DNA of 64,000 bases from Aurantiacibacter sediminis (GCF_016019885.1 NZ_JAEANY010000004.1:21054-85053), one strand, 5' to 3'; counted from the stretch's first letter, positions 6,767 through 15,761 are shown. Notes: generated from the sequence alone by a model not told the origin. Program-made: numbers and translations.

Positions 6767-7114
6767 CTAGTCCGAGCGGATCATGCTGAAAGTTCCGCCA
6801 TCATGCGGCAGCCGCCATGTACCCGAGATCGCAGTGCCATCGGCGCTGATCTGGCCTTCATATTGAACGGCGTGCGCGTAGTGATCTTTTTCGGTGAGGT
6901 ACGTTTTCGTGAAGGAAATCGCGCGGCCATCCAGCCGCCCCTTGATTTCGGCTTTCACCGTCCCGCCGGAAAGCGAATCTTCGATGATCAGGCCGGACAC
7001 GTCGCCGTCCTTCTCGACGATCTTGGCTTTGAACGGAAAGTCACCGACATCGGCAGATGAGGAATATTGGAAGCTGCCATTCCAAAGTCCGCGTATCTCC
7101 GCTCTTTCCGACAT
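6767..7114 (-). CDS. Hypothetical small beta-rich protein, tandem paralogue B
   Basis: 115 residues with the same ordered motifs as the downstream gene: IRGLWNGSFQYSS, VSGLIIEDSLSGG, ISFTKTYL, VQYEGQISADGTAISGTW and GTFSMIRS. The pair is clearly a tandem duplication. No secretion signal is seen, so a cytoplasmic role is likely. GGGGGGAAAA lies just upstream of the ATG. Function unknown. Confidence 0.72.
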   Translation of the reverse strand: MSERAEIRGLWNGSFQYSSSADVGDFPFKAKIVEKDGDVSGLIIEDSLSGGTVKAEIKGRLDGRAISFTKTYLTEKDHYAHAVQYEGQISADGTAISGTWRLPHDGGTFSMIRSD

Positions 7115-7134
7115 TTTTCCCCCCAGAAACTAGA

Positions 7135-7662
7135 TTAAATGCCAGCACTTTCGCGCAATTCGGCGGTCCCAGTTTCGCGCTGGCGGCGCAATTCGGCTTT
7201 CAGCTTGGCCGGGTCCTGCGCGAAGAGGAAGCCGAAACTGACCCCGCCTTCCTTGCCAACAGTCGCATGATGCAGCTTGTGCGCCTGCACCAGCCGCTTG
7301 GCATAGCCTTTCTTGGGCACGAATTTGAAATAGCGCTGATGCACCAGCCCATCGTGGATGAGCGTGTAAATGATGCCGTAGCCAAGGATGCCGACACCAA
7401 TCCAGCTCGCCATCGGCCAGGTATATTCGCCGGCCACCACGGGCCATCCCCACATGAACATGGAAATGCTCATCACCGCACCGACAATGCCGTAAAGATC
7501 GTTCTTTTCGAGGAGGTTATTATGCGGTTCATGGTGATCGCGGTGCCAGCCCCAACCCCAGCCATGCATGATGTATTTGTGGCTCGACCACGCGACCACT
7601 TCCATCGCAAGAATGGTAGCGATCACAACAAGGATGGGAACGATGATGTCCATGATCGGCAT
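7135..7662 (-). CDS. crtZ: Beta-carotene hydroxylase CrtZ
   Basis: CrtZ is a membrane di-iron enzyme that adds 3-hydroxyl groups to beta-carotene to give zeaxanthin. The product from this ATG is about 175 residues; a TTG nine codons earlier is possible. The histidine clusters of the fatty-acid hydroxylase superfamily are present: HKYIMH, HRDHHEPHN, HDGLVHQRY and HKLHH. Hydrophobic segments lie between them. It lies among unrelated small genes, not in a carotenoid cluster. Its presence fits the yellow or orange pigmentation of Erythrobacteraceae. Confidence 0.93.
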   Translation of the reverse strand: MPIMDIIVPILVVIATILAMEVVAWSSHKYIMHGWGWGWHRDHHEPHNNLLEKNDLYGIVGAVMSISMFMWGWPVVAGEYTWPMASWIGVGILGYGIIYTLIHDGLVHQRYFKFVPKKGYAKRLVQAHKLHHATVGKEGGVSFGFLFAQDPAKLKAELRRQRETGTAELRESAGI

Positions 7663-7698
7663 TATAGGCGCTGCCAGGGCCAAGCGCAAAGGCAGACG

Positions 7699-8124
7699 TT
7701 AGTCGCCAGTGTGCGGCGTTTGCTTGCGCGCAATGCCGAAGTGCTTTTCCGCCACATCGCGGTCGATCCGTGCGGGCCGCAGTGTTTCGCTATCGATGCA
7801 GCACCACATGCTCTGCACTTCTGCCAGCACGTCTTCGCCGCGCTTGATGACAGTATTGTAAAAACTGCGCGCACCGGCGATTTTCTCCAGCACGGTTTCG
7901 GCAATAACATCATCGTCTAGGAAAGCGGGCTTGCGGTATGTGATCTCATGCTTGAGCGCGACCCATGCCTTGCTCGCCACTTCCTCAGCCGGAGCCAGTT
8001 TCTGCCAATGCTGCAGCACCACATCCTGCACCCAATTGAGGTATCGCGAATTGTTCACATGCCCCATGAAATCGATATCTTCGGGCAAGATGCGGATCGG
8101 GATGGAGAAGCTTTTGGCTGACAT
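7699..8124 (-). CDS. Acyl-CoA thioesterase, 4HBT hotdog family
   Basis: 141 residues with the 4-hydroxybenzoyl-CoA thioesterase fold. ILPEDIDFMGHVNNSRYLNW contains the catalytic Asp and the HVNN helix motif of the YbgC/FadM group; a central VALKHEITYRKPAFLDD strand follows. It probably hydrolyses acyl-CoA thioesters; the substrate cannot be read from the sequence. It is divergent from leuC across 98 bases and upstream of crtZ on the same strand. Confidence 0.85.
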   Translation of the reverse strand: MSAKSFSIPIRILPEDIDFMGHVNNSRYLNWVQDVVLQHWQKLAPAEEVASKAWVALKHEITYRKPAFLDDDVIAETVLEKIAGARSFYNTVIKRGEDVLAEVQSMWCCIDSETLRPARIDRDVAEKHFGIARKQTPHTGD

Positions 8125-8222
8125 ACCTGAAAGTTAGGCGGGAAAGGTTAAGTTTCCAAGTCAGCAAAAACGCTTTTTTGCATAAACTTGGCTCCATTCA
8201 TCGCAAAGGCTAATGGCAAGCC

Positions 8223-9647
8223 ATGACAGCGCGCACTTTGTACGAAAAAATCTGGGACGATCATGTCATCGAAAGGCGTGATGATGGCACCTGCCTTGTC
8301 TTCATCGATCGCCATCTGGTGCATGAGGTGACGAGCCCGCAGGCATTCGAAGCACTGCGACTTGCAGGCCGCAAAGTGCGCCGTCCCGAGCTCACCCTGG
8401 CCGTGCCCGACCACAACGTGCCCACCACCCCGCGCTTATCGGAAGATGGCACGCGCATCCCGATCGAAGACCCGCAGAGCGCGCAGCAGCTCGCCGCGCT
8501 GGAAAAGAATGTCGAGGAATTCGGCATCCGCTACTTCGGCGCGACCGCGCGGGAGCAAGGCATTGTCCACGTCGTCGGCCCGGAGCAAGGCTTCTCGCTT
8601 CCCGGCACCACGATCGTTTGCGGAGACAGCCACACGGCCTGCCACGGCGGGATAGGCGCCCTCGCCTTCGGTATCGGCACCAGCGAGGTCGAACACGTAC
8701 TCGCCACGCAGACCCTGCTGCTGAAGCCGAGCAAGACGATGGAAGTGCGTCTTGAAGGCGCAATGTCTGCGGGCGTTACGCCCAAGGACCTGATCCTTCA
8801 CATCATCGGCGTAATCGGCACGGCAGGCGGCACCGGCCACGTGATCGAATACCGCGGACAGGTGTTCGAGGAAATGAGCGTCGAGGGCCGCCTCACCGTC
8901 TCGAACATGAGCATCGAAGGCGGTGCGCGCGCTGGCCTGATTGCGTCCGACGAAAAGACCTTCGCTTATCTCAAAGGCCGCCAGTTTGCTCCGCAAGGTG
9001 CGGACTGGGATGCCGCAGTCGAATACTGGCGAACTCTTCGCACCGATGAAGGCGCGCAGTTCGACAAAAGTGTTGCCATCAACGCCGCCGATATCGCGCC
9101 GACCGTCACCTGGGGCACCAGCCCGGAAGATACGGTCGCGATCACCGGCAGCATTCCCGATCCCTCAAGCTTTGCCGATCCGTCGAAGCAGGCCGCGGCG
9201 CGGGCCAGCCTCGACTATATGGGCCTGACCCCCGGCACGCCGATGCGAGAGGTGGAGGTGCAGAACATCTTCATCGGGAGTTGCACCAACAGCCGCATCG
9301 AAGACTTGCGCGCTGCCGCCGACGTGCTGCGTGGCCGCAAGAAGGCAGACAATGTGAAATGGGCGATCGTCGTGCCCGGCTCAGGGCTTGTGAAAGAGCA
9401 GGCCGAGGCTGAGGGGCTGGACACGGTCTTCACCGAAGCCGGCCTCGAATGGCGCGAGCCGGGTTGCTCCGCCTGCCTCGGCATGAACCCGGACAAAGTG
9501 CCCGCAGGCGAACGCTGCGCTTCCACGAGCAACCGCAATTTCGTCGGCCGCCAAGGTCCCGGCAGCCGCACTCACCTCGTCAGCCCCGCGATGGCGGCCG
9601 CCGCAGCCGTGACCGGCAGGCTGACCGATGTGAGAGAGCTAACCTGA
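8223..9647 (+). CDS. leuC: 3-isopropylmalate dehydratase large subunit
   Basis: LeuC and LeuD together isomerise 2-isopropylmalate to 3-isopropylmalate in leucine synthesis. The 474 residues match the usual 465-475. Substrate and cluster motifs are visible: [14 protein letters not shown] at the start, [32 protein letters not shown], and the 4Fe-4S cysteines in GSCTNSR and [11 protein letters not shown]. leuD follows after one tiny gene, so the subunits are co-transcribed. Confidence 0.97.
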   Translation: MTARTLYEKIWDDHVIERRDDGTCLVFIDRHLVHEVTSPQAFEALRLAGRKVRRPELTLAVPDHNVPTTPRLSEDGTRIPIEDPQSAQQLAALEKNVEEFGIRYFGATAREQGIVHVVGPEQGFSLPGTTIVCGDSHTACHGGIGALAFGIGTSEVEHVLATQTLLLKPSKTMEVRLEGAMSAGVTPKDLILHIIGVIGTAGGTGHVIEYRGQVFEEMSVEGRLTVSNMSIEGGARAGLIASDEKTFAYLKGRQFAPQGADWDAAVEYWRTLRTDEGAQFDKSVAINAADIAPTVTWGTSPEDTVAITGSIPDPSSFADPSKQAAARASLDYMGLTPGTPMREVEVQNIFIGSCTNSRIEDLRAAADVLRGRKKADNVKWAIVVPGSGLVKEQAEAEGLDTVFTEAGLEWREPGCSACLGMNPDKVPAGERCASTSNRNFVGRQGPGSRTHLVSPAMAAAAAVTGRLTDVRELT

Positions 9648-9687
9648 TTTTCTTGAAACATCGCGCGTCGAGGCGCATTAAAAGAGC

Positions 9688-9846
9688 ATGACAAAGAACA
9701 TCAAAGGTAAGGCCGCTATTGCAGCAGGCGCCATCGGATCCGCCGCTGTGGCGGCAGCGCTTCTCTATGTGAACAAGAAGCGCAAGATTAATGAGCCGAC
9801 CCAGCCCGGCCCCATTCCCAGTGGTGAGAAGCCGGAGACCGATTGA
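9688..9846 (+). CDS. 52-aa membrane peptide between leuC and leuD
   Basis: A 52-residue frame with a basic start ([10 protein letters not shown]), an alanine-rich hydrophobic stretch (about 9-27) and a KKRK stop-transfer patch, then a proline-rich polar tail. Its TGA shares a base with the leuD ATG (TGATG), which suggests translational coupling and supports it as a real gene. AAAAGAG lies upstream. No recognised family; a single-pass or tail-anchored membrane peptide is the best description. Confidence 0.62.
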   Translation: MTKNIKGKAAIAAGAIGSAAVAAALLYVNKKRKINEPTQPGPIPSGEKPETD

Positions 9847-10451
9847 TGGACAAGCTGCGCGAAGTGGAAGGGCGTGCCATCCCCTTCGGCCGCAAGAATA
9901 TCGATACCGACGTCATCATCCCCGCTCGCTGGCTGAAAACGATCAGCCGTGAGGGGCTTGGCGAAGGCGCCTTCGAAACTGTCCGCGCGAATGAACCGGA
10001 CAATCCCTTTGACAGCGAAGAATTTGCTGGCGCGCCAATTTTGATCGCAGGCGATAATTTTGGCTGCGGGTCCAGCCGCGAACATGCCGCTTGGGCGCTA
10101 CTCGATCTCGGCATCCGCGCCGTCATCGCTCCCAGCTTTTCAGACATTTTTGCAGGCAATGCTTTCAAGAACGGTATTCTGACCGTGGAGCTTCCGCAAA
10201 CCGCGATCGATCGCCTGCTCGAAGTCGCTCAAGCCGATCAAATCTCCATCGATCTCGATGCGCAGAGCGTTACAACGCCGTTCCAGGATCGCTTCGCTTT
10301 TGAAATCGACGCTTTCCGCAAAGACTGCCTGATGGAAGGCTTGGACGAAGTTGGCCTGACGCTCAGTCGCGATGGCGCGATTTCCGACTTTGAAACCGGC
10401 ATTCGCAACCAAAAACCTTGGCTGGCGCGCGGAACAGGCATTGCCGCCTGA
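9846..10451 (+). CDS. leuD: 3-isopropylmalate dehydratase small subunit
   Basis: The swivelling partner of LeuC. 201 residues from the ATG overlapping the upstream stop. The family motifs [33 protein letters not shown] and [10 protein letters not shown] are present. Length and motifs are ordinary. The downstream genes (zeta inhibitor, bolA, grxD) start after gaps of 45, 12 and 33 bases, so they may be partly co-transcribed. Confidence 0.96.
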   Translation: MDKLREVEGRAIPFGRKNIDTDVIIPARWLKTISREGLGEGAFETVRANEPDNPFDSEEFAGAPILIAGDNFGCGSSREHAAWALLDLGIRAVIAPSFSDIFAGNAFKNGILTVELPQTAIDRLLEVAQADQISIDLDAQSVTTPFQDRFAFEIDAFRKDCLMEGLDEVGLTLSRDGAISDFETGIRNQKPWLARGTGIAA

Positions 10452-10496
10452 CCCCTCATCGCGCTAGACAAATTACCACATTCCGGAGGAACCCAC

Positions 10497-10820
10497 ATGA
10501 CCGATTTTAATGACCGCAAGCGCGGCGAAGAAGCCAAGTTTGCGATGGACGAAGAAACCGCTTTCAAGGTCGCCGCACGCCGCAATCGCCTGCTCGGCGA
10601 ATGGGCAGCTGGCCTGATGGATCTGACGCCTGAAGAAACCGCAGCCTACAAGAAGGCTGTCGTGCAGGCCGATTTCGAGGAAGCGGGTGACGAGGATGTC
10701 GTGCGCAAGCTGCTCGGCGATCTCACGCAGGCCGGCTGCGATGTCAGCGAATCCGATGTGCGCGCGCGCCTGCTTGAGTGCGGGATCGAGGCCAAGCGCC
10801 AATATATGAGCGAGAGCTGA
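10497..10820 (+). CDS. F1-ATPase zeta inhibitor subunit (DUF1476)
   Basis: 107 residues of the DUF1476 family, shown in alphaproteobacteria to be the zeta subunit that inhibits ATP hydrolysis by F1. The N-terminal inhibitory region reads TDFNDRKRGEEAKFAMDEE, followed by a four-helix body (FKVAARRNRLLGEWAAGLM to ECGIEAKRQYM). GGAGGAACCC precedes the ATG. The ATP synthase genes are not in the window, which is usual. Confidence 0.88.
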   Translation: MTDFNDRKRGEEAKFAMDEETAFKVAARRNRLLGEWAAGLMDLTPEETAAYKKAVVQADFEEAGDEDVVRKLLGDLTQAGCDVSESDVRARLLECGIEAKRQYMSES

Positions 10821-10832
10821 GGAGCGGCCCCC

Positions 10833-11066
10833 ATGCCCATGCCCGCTGAAGACATCGCCAGGCTGATCAAGGAAGCCCTGCCCGACGCAGAGGTGGAGAT
10901 GCAGGCGCTTGCCGATGACAATGATCACTGGCTCGCCCGCGTCACCTCCTCCGAATTTGCAGGCAAAAGCCGGGTGCAGCAGCACAAGATGGTCTTTGCC
11001 GCGCTCGGCGGGCGCATGGGCGGGGAACTGCACGCCTTGCAACTGCATACCTCCGTCCCCAACTGA
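10833..11066 (+). CDS. bolA: BolA family protein
   Basis: 77 residues with the BolA fold: an N-terminal helix (EDIARLIKEALPDAEVEM), the middle SSEFAGKSRVQQHKMVFAAL with the conserved histidine of the cluster-binding loop, and LHALQLHT at the end. BolA proteins pair with monothiol glutaredoxins to handle [2Fe-2S] clusters. The next gene is exactly such a glutaredoxin, a conserved arrangement. Start codons two residues apart (MPMP) cannot be separated. Confidence 0.92.
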   Translation: MPMPAEDIARLIKEALPDAEVEMQALADDNDHWLARVTSSEFAGKSRVQQHKMVFAALGGRMGGELHALQLHTSVPN

Positions 11067-11099
11067 CGGGTCAGATAAATTCATTACCTGGTGGGACAG

Positions 11100-11444
11100 A
11101 TGACCGATACCAACACCGAAACATCCGAGCGCATTGGCAAGATCGTGGGCGACAATGACGTTGTCCTTTTCATGAAGGGCACACCGCTGTTCCCGCAGTG
11201 CGGCTTTTCTAACCGCGCCGTGGCCATCCTCGATCACTGCAATGTCGCATTTGAAAGCGTGGACGTGCTGCAGGACATGGAAATTCGACAGGGTATCAAG
11301 GCCTATTCGGATTGGCCAACGATCCCGCAGCTTTATGTGAAGGGCGAATTCGTCGGCGGTAGCGACATTATGATGGAAATGTTCGAAGCGGGCGAATTGC
11401 AGACACTGATGGACGAAAAGCAGGTCGCCAAGACCGAGAGCTGA
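11100..11444 (+). CDS. grxD: Monothiol glutaredoxin, Grx4 type
   Basis: 114 residues with the CGFS active site (PQCGFSNRAV) and the glutathione-binding segments DWPTIPQLYVKGEFVGGSDIM typical of Grx4. These proteins bind and transfer [2Fe-2S] clusters rather than reduce disulfides, often with BolA, which is encoded just upstream. The ATG at 11100 has GGTGGGA close upstream; a GTG at 11091 would add three residues. Confidence 0.94.
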   Translation: MTDTNTETSERIGKIVGDNDVVLFMKGTPLFPQCGFSNRAVAILDHCNVAFESVDVLQDMEIRQGIKAYSDWPTIPQLYVKGEFVGGSDIMMEMFEAGELQTLMDEKQVAKTES

Positions 11445-11481
11445 TGCACCTCGCTGCACTGACAATCTGTTTTATGATGAC

Positions 11482-11505
11482 GGGCCGCTTTTGCGGTCCG
11501 TTTTC
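11482..11505 (+). terminator. Rho-independent terminator after grxD
   Basis: GGGCCGC and GCGGTCC form a seven-pair stem (one G-T pair) with a TTTT loop and are followed by GTTTTC. It closes the leuCD-zeta-bolA-grxD run. Confidence 0.75.
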
Positions 11506-11555
11506 GTTCAGCTTCGAATTGCGATAGGCATTCGCCTTATCCGACTGGAGTTTCC

Positions 11556-12431
11556 ATGATCCGCACTCTTCTCGCCGTCGCCCTTATCTGCTCCTTGACT
11601 ACTTCCGTGTTTGCGCAAGACATGCCAAGCCAGCAGGAGCGCGTCGCATTGGCTCGCAATGCCGAGCAGACCGCGCAGCTGATGGCCGAGGTGCAACAGG
11701 CCGTAGCGCTCGCGCAGATGCAGTATGCCGGGATGACGACCAGCCAGCCGGATGCAAGTTATCAGGGCGCCGTCGCCATGCCCGCCGCGCAGGCTGGCGT
11801 GTGGGATACCGTTGTAATCGGCAGCAGGGGCGAAGGCGATAATGCTGCATTGATCGCGCTCGCGGAGTATCAGGTCTCCGATGGTCGCATTATTGCAGAA
11901 ACCATTCATTTGCCGGGAAATGCCCCACAGATCGATGGCGCTTTCGCCGCGATGGCAGAGGCACGCGGTTTCGCTCCGCGCGCGGTGCTGGCAGCAGGCA
12001 ACAACACATTCTGCACCGATCAGGCCGAAGGCTCTGCTAGCGGCGTCACCTTCGCCACCATCGTGCTGCCTCCACGCGAGGACGGAAGCTTCGATGCCTA
12101 TGTCCTCAATGGCCCGATTGAAGAAGGCGCAATCCCGCTCGGCAAACATTTCCGCGTGGGATTCGATGCATTCGGCCTTTCGGGAGAGCCCGAACTCGTC
12201 ACCGATACCTGCGAGACCGTTACTTGGGATGCTTCCAACCCCGAATTGGCGATGAGTGTCTATGTCACCGAATTCGACGGGCCCGCCCCCACGCCCGTGC
12301 ATATCTTCCTCTCAAGCCTGCTGCCGATCAGCATGGGCGTGGTGACCGGAGACATCATCTGGCCGATGGCCGGCGGCGCGATCGCAGAGCCTGTCCCTGC
12401 AGCCGAAGCGGGCTATCTTCTCGGCGAATAG
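11556..12431 (+). CDS. Hypothetical exported protein
   Basis: 291 residues starting with a clear signal peptide (MIRTLLAVALICSLTTSVFAQ, cleavage expected after about residue 20-21). A short helical region (QERVALARNAEQTAQLMAEVQ) is followed by a large domain of mixed strands with two cysteines (FCTD and DTCETV) that could form a disulfide. No repeat or catalytic motif is recognised. It is monocistronic, between the grxD terminator and the SRAP gene. Periplasmic location is inferred; function unknown. Confidence 0.75.
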   Translation: MIRTLLAVALICSLTTSVFAQDMPSQQERVALARNAEQTAQLMAEVQQAVALAQMQYAGMTTSQPDASYQGAVAMPAAQAGVWDTVVIGSRGEGDNAALIALAEYQVSDGRIIAETIHLPGNAPQIDGAFAAMAEARGFAPRAVLAAGNNTFCTDQAEGSASGVTFATIVLPPREDGSFDAYVLNGPIEEGAIPLGKHFRVGFDAFGLSGEPELVTDTCETVTWDASNPELAMSVYVTEFDGPAPTPVHIFLSSLLPISMGVVTGDIIWPMAGGAIAEPVPAAEAGYLLGE

Positions 12432-12443
12432 GCGAGCGGCGTC

Positions 12444-13061
12444 ATGTGCAACCTCTACAAAATGTCGAAGTCGCAGGATGAGGTCGCGCACTTCTTCGAT
12501 GCCATCGCGCAGGATATGAGCGTCGCGCCCGGCGGCAATGCGCCTGAAGAAATCTATCCCGGCTATCCGGGAATGGTGCTGGCTGAGGGTAAATTGCAGC
12601 AGATGGTCTGGGGCTTCCCGCTGCAACGCAAAGGCGCAAAGGGCCAGCCGCTCAAGCCCAAGCCCGTCAACAATGCGCGCAAGGACAAGCTGAAGAGCCC
12701 GTTCTGGCGATTAAGCTTTGAAAACCGCCGCTGCCTGATCCCCGTATCCGCTTTCGCCGAAGCCGAGGGCGCGAAGGGCGCGAAGACCCGCACATGGTTC
12801 AGCCCAGAGGGCGCGCCGCTATTCGCCATCGCCGGTTTCTGGCGCGATACCAGCGAGTGGGACCGCGCCTACACAATGGTGATGACCGATGCGAACGACA
12901 CGGTGCGACCAGTGCATGACCGGATGCCGGTGATCATCGCGCAAAATGATTGGCAGGCCTGGCTCAAGGCCGAGCCATCCGACGCGTGGGATCTGTGCCA
13001 GCCATTCGCCGGACCAATGGTGGTCGAACGCAGCAATACGCCCTGGGCCGGTCGCCGGTAG
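12444..13061 (+). CDS. SRAP (HMCES/YedK) abasic-site cross-linking protein
   Basis: 205 residues of the SOS-response-associated peptidase family, which binds abasic sites in single-stranded DNA by a covalent bond through Cys2. The essential cysteine is the second residue (MCNLY), which also fixes the start. The active-site Asn (PVNNARKDKL), Glu-containing LIPVSAFAEAEG and the histidine in RPVHDRMPVII are present. No SOS box was recognised upstream. It lies 12 bases after the exported protein gene. Confidence 0.93.
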   Translation: MCNLYKMSKSQDEVAHFFDAIAQDMSVAPGGNAPEEIYPGYPGMVLAEGKLQQMVWGFPLQRKGAKGQPLKPKPVNNARKDKLKSPFWRLSFENRRCLIPVSAFAEAEGAKGAKTRTWFSPEGAPLFAIAGFWRDTSEWDRAYTMVMTDANDTVRPVHDRMPVIIAQNDWQAWLKAEPSDAWDLCQPFAGPMVVERSNTPWAGRR

Positions 13062-13401
13062 GTCTCATCGATTTCTCGGAAGAGGTCTTCGGGGAGGCGG
13101 AGCCGGGAGACTGGTTGGGGACCATTTGGAAATCGGCCCCGCCTCGTTCGAAGAACTTGGGTACGCCTGTAACATTGCATGGGCCGTGCCAGTTTTGCGC
13201 AATGGCGGTTTCCCGCGCAAGACGATGGTTTGCGAAAATTTAATGCGGGTGCGGTGTGTAAATTTTCCCGACTCTATCGCCATCAGCTTTGCAGATTTCT
13301 TTTCATCGCTGCGTCTGCCCTTCCTGCCCTAGCTAAGGACCCGCATGCCGCTTGAAGCGTTTCTGTATCAAACCCGATACTTATTCAAAAAGGACACGGC
13401 C
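13062..13401. other. 340-base non-coding stretch with an inverted repeat
   Basis: No convincing gene is seen on either strand. It contains GAAAATTTA (13234-13242) and its exact complement TAAATTTTC (13259-13267), 16 bases apart, a possible operator for the dehydrogenase gene. A minus-strand TGGCACGGCCCATGCA match to the sigma-54 consensus is at 13176-13191 with no gene behind it. An in-frame ATG at 13345 could extend the next gene by 19 residues but lacks family support. Confidence 0.5.
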
Positions 13402-14784
13402 ATGGGCACGATAACGACGATCAATCCGGCAAACGGGTCGGAGCTCGAAACTTACGAAGAGCACGACAAAGAAACCGCCCTTGGCAAAGTGGACGCTTGT
13501 CATGAGGCGTTTCTCGCCTGGAAGCTGAAGTCACTGCAGGAACGTGCCGACATCATCAGCGCCATCGGGAAAGCTCTGCGCGACAACAAAGAAGAGCTGG
13601 CACAGCTGATGACGGACGAGGTTGGCAAGCTGATCGGCGACAGCCGCGATGAAGTGGAACTCTGCGCATCGATTTGCGATTACACCGCAAAGACCGGGCC
13701 TGACGAGCTGGCCGACGAAAAACGCAATCCCGACAATGCCGATCACGGCATCGTCACATACTCCCCGATCGGCGTAGTTTATGGCATCCAACCTTGGAAT
13801 TTCCCGGCATATCAGGTCGTTCGCTATGCCATCGCCAATCTCATGGCGGGCAATGGCGTACTGCTCAAGCATGCCTCAAACTGCACCGGCAGCGGCCTGA
13901 AGCTGGAAGAAATCTTTCGCGAAGGCGGCCTGCCGGAAAATCTCTTCACCGTCCTGCTTCTCGACCATGATCTCTCGGATGACATCATCGCGCATGAAAA
14001 GGTGCGCGGTGTCACGCTGACAGGGTCGGACAAGGCCGGAAAGCATGTCGCCGAAAAAGCCGGGAAGCTGCTCAAGCCGACCGTGCTCGAACTTGGATCG
14101 AACGACGCGTATCTGGTGCTCGAAGATGCTGACCTCGATATGGCGGCAGAAGTCTGCGCGCAGGCGCGGCTCTACAACAACGGTCAGACCTGCATCAACG
14201 GCAAGCGCTTCATCGTTACCGAGAAGATCTATGACGACTTCCTCGAACGATTTGTCTCGCGCTTCGAAGCCATCAAGACGGGTGACCCGAACGCAGATGA
14301 CAGCGACATGGGGCCAATGGCGCGCAGCGATCTTCGCGACACGCTGCAGGAGCAGGTCGACGAATCCGTCGAGAAAGGCGCAAAGATCGAATGCGGCGGC
14401 GCGATCCCGGATGGCGATGGCGCATACTATCCTGCCACCGTCCTCTCCAACGTCAACAAGGGCCAGCCGGCATATGACGACGAGCTTTTCGGTCCGGTGG
14501 CCTCGGTCATCAAGGCGAAGGATGATGAGGACGCGATGCGCCTTGCCAATGACAGCCGCTATGGCCTTGGTGGTGGCATCCTCTCGAGCGACACCGAGCG
14601 AGCAGTCGAGCTTGCGAAAAAGCACTTCGACACCGGCATGGTGTTCGTAAATGTGTACGGCGTCGCCGATCCGAGCATGCCGTTCGGCGGAGTGAAAGAC
14701 TCCGGCTACGGCCGTGAACATGGCGGTCTTGGGGTGAAGGAGTTTACCAACGCGAAAAGCATTTTCGTCGGCTCTCCTTCATAG
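13402..14784 (+). CDS. NAD(P)-dependent aldehyde dehydrogenase, succinate-semialdehyde dehydrogenase type
   Basis: 460 residues from the ATG after AAAAAGGACACGGCC. The aldehyde dehydrogenase fold is complete: cofactor segment IQPWNFPAYQVVRYAIANLMAGNGVLLKHA in two pieces, the general base Glu in LELGSND, and the nucleophile Cys in NNGQTCINGKR. The sequence is closest to the SSADH-like group that converts succinate semialdehyde to succinate, but the substrate is not proven. It is a single gene ending at a strong terminator. Confidence 0.85.
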   Translation: MGTITTINPANGSELETYEEHDKETALGKVDACHEAFLAWKLKSLQERADIISAIGKALRDNKEELAQLMTDEVGKLIGDSRDEVELCASICDYTAKTGPDELADEKRNPDNADHGIVTYSPIGVVYGIQPWNFPAYQVVRYAIANLMAGNGVLLKHASNCTGSGLKLEEIFREGGLPENLFTVLLLDHDLSDDIIAHEKVRGVTLTGSDKAGKHVAEKAGKLLKPTVLELGSNDAYLVLEDADLDMAAEVCAQARLYNNGQTCINGKRFIVTEKIYDDFLERFVSRFEAIKTGDPNADDSDMGPMARSDLRDTLQEQVDESVEKGAKIECGGAIPDGDGAYYPATVLSNVNKGQPAYDDELFGPVASVIKAKDDEDAMRLANDSRYGLGGGILSSDTERAVELAKKHFDTGMVFVNVYGVADPSMPFGGVKDSGYGREHGGLGVKEFTNAKSIFVGSPS

Positions 14785-14807
14785 AGGCACCTCCGCACCG
14801 ACCCACG

Positions 14808-14848
14808 AAAAAGGGGAAAGCACGCCTTTGGCATGCTTTCCCCTTTTT
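14808..14848. terminator. Strong bidirectional terminator between the dehydrogenase and tRNA-Arg
   Basis: Fifteen-base arms AAAAAGGGGAAAGCA and TGCTTTCCCCTTTTT are exact complements with an 11-base loop. T-runs occur on both strands, so it can end the dehydrogenase transcript and the convergent tRNA-Arg. The last base coincides with the CCA end of the tRNA. Confidence 0.92.
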
Positions 14849-14924
14849 GGCGCGCCCAGCAGGATTCGAACCTGCGGCCTCAGGTTTAGAAGACCCGTGC
14901 TCTATCCAGCTGAGCTATGGGCGC
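14848..14924 (-). tRNA. tRNA-Arg (anticodon UCU)
   Basis: Read on the minus strand the 77 bases fold as a standard cloverleaf. The acceptor GCGCCCA pairs with TGGGCGC, the D arm is AGCTCAGCTGGATAGAGC, the anticodon loop CTTCTAA gives UCU, the T arm is GCAGGTTCGAATCCTGC, and the CCA is encoded. It reads the rare arginine codons AGA and, by wobble, AGG. Confidence 0.97.
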
Positions 14925-14981
14925 GTCGATAGGGCCAATAGCGATGTTTGCGTGCGGCGCAAATGTGGTTAGACGCGGCGC

Positions 14982-15728
14982 ATGAGTGCTGACCCCGAAA
15001 AAGTAGACAGTAGCGCCATCGCGCACACGAATTTCCGCTATTTTCCCTATGTGATGGCGGCCTTTGTCGCGATCCTGCTGCTCAGCAATGTGATCGGCGC
15101 GTCAAAATTGAGCGCGGTTACTTTGCCCAATGGCGCGACCTGGGCTTTTGGCGCCGGGGTGATGTTCTTTCCGGTGAGCTACATCATCGGTGACATCCTT
15201 ACCGAAGTGTATGGCTATGCCAATGCGCGGCGCGTGATCTGGACGGGCTTTGCCGCGCTTATCTTCATGGCGTTTATGGCGTGGGTGGTGGTATCCCTGC
15301 CGCCTGCAGAAGGCTGGCCGGGACAAGAGGCTTATGAATTCGTATTCGGAAATACCTGGCGCATCGTGCTCGCCAGCATCGTCGCTTTCTGGGCGGGCGA
15401 ATTCGCCAATGCTGTCGTCATGGCGCGCATGAAAGTCTGGACGAAAGGGAAGATGCTCTGGAGCCGGACGATCGGTTCGACAGTGGTCGGGCAAGGCATC
15501 GACAGCCTGATCTTTTATCCCATCGCCTTTTACGGGCTGGCCGGATGGCCAATGGAACTGGTGCTGCAGGCAATCGTCTCGCAGTGGCTTATCAAGACGG
15601 CGTGGGAAGCTCTCCTCACGCCGGTCACTTATGCGGTCATCAATTTTCTCAAGCGGCGTGAAGGGGTGGAGGTGTTCGACACCGATACCGACTTCTCACC
15701 CTTTGGCTCTCGCGATCAAGGAGCCTGA
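14982..15728 (+). CDS. yhhQ: Queuosine precursor transporter, YhhQ/VUT family
   Basis: 248 residues with about six membrane helices. Family signatures are NVIGASKL near residue 40, FFPVSYIIGDILTEVYGYANARRVIW (about 67-92) and GQGIDSLIFYPIAFYG near 170. YhhQ proteins import preQ0/preQ1 for queuosine synthesis. The enzyme QueF, which reduces preQ0, is encoded at 35808-36284, consistent with use of this precursor. It stands alone between the tRNA and a convergent operon. Confidence 0.9.
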   Translation: MSADPEKVDSSAIAHTNFRYFPYVMAAFVAILLLSNVIGASKLSAVTLPNGATWAFGAGVMFFPVSYIIGDILTEVYGYANARRVIWTGFAALIFMAFMAWVVVSLPPAEGWPGQEAYEFVFGNTWRIVLASIVAFWAGEFANAVVMARMKVWTKGKMLWSRTIGSTVVGQGIDSLIFYPIAFYGLAGWPMELVLQAIVSQWLIKTAWEALLTPVTYAVINFLKRREGVEVFDTDTDFSPFGSRDQGA

Positions 15729-15761
15729 GGGGTTTGGCTGCCGGCCTGTAATCATGCTCGA

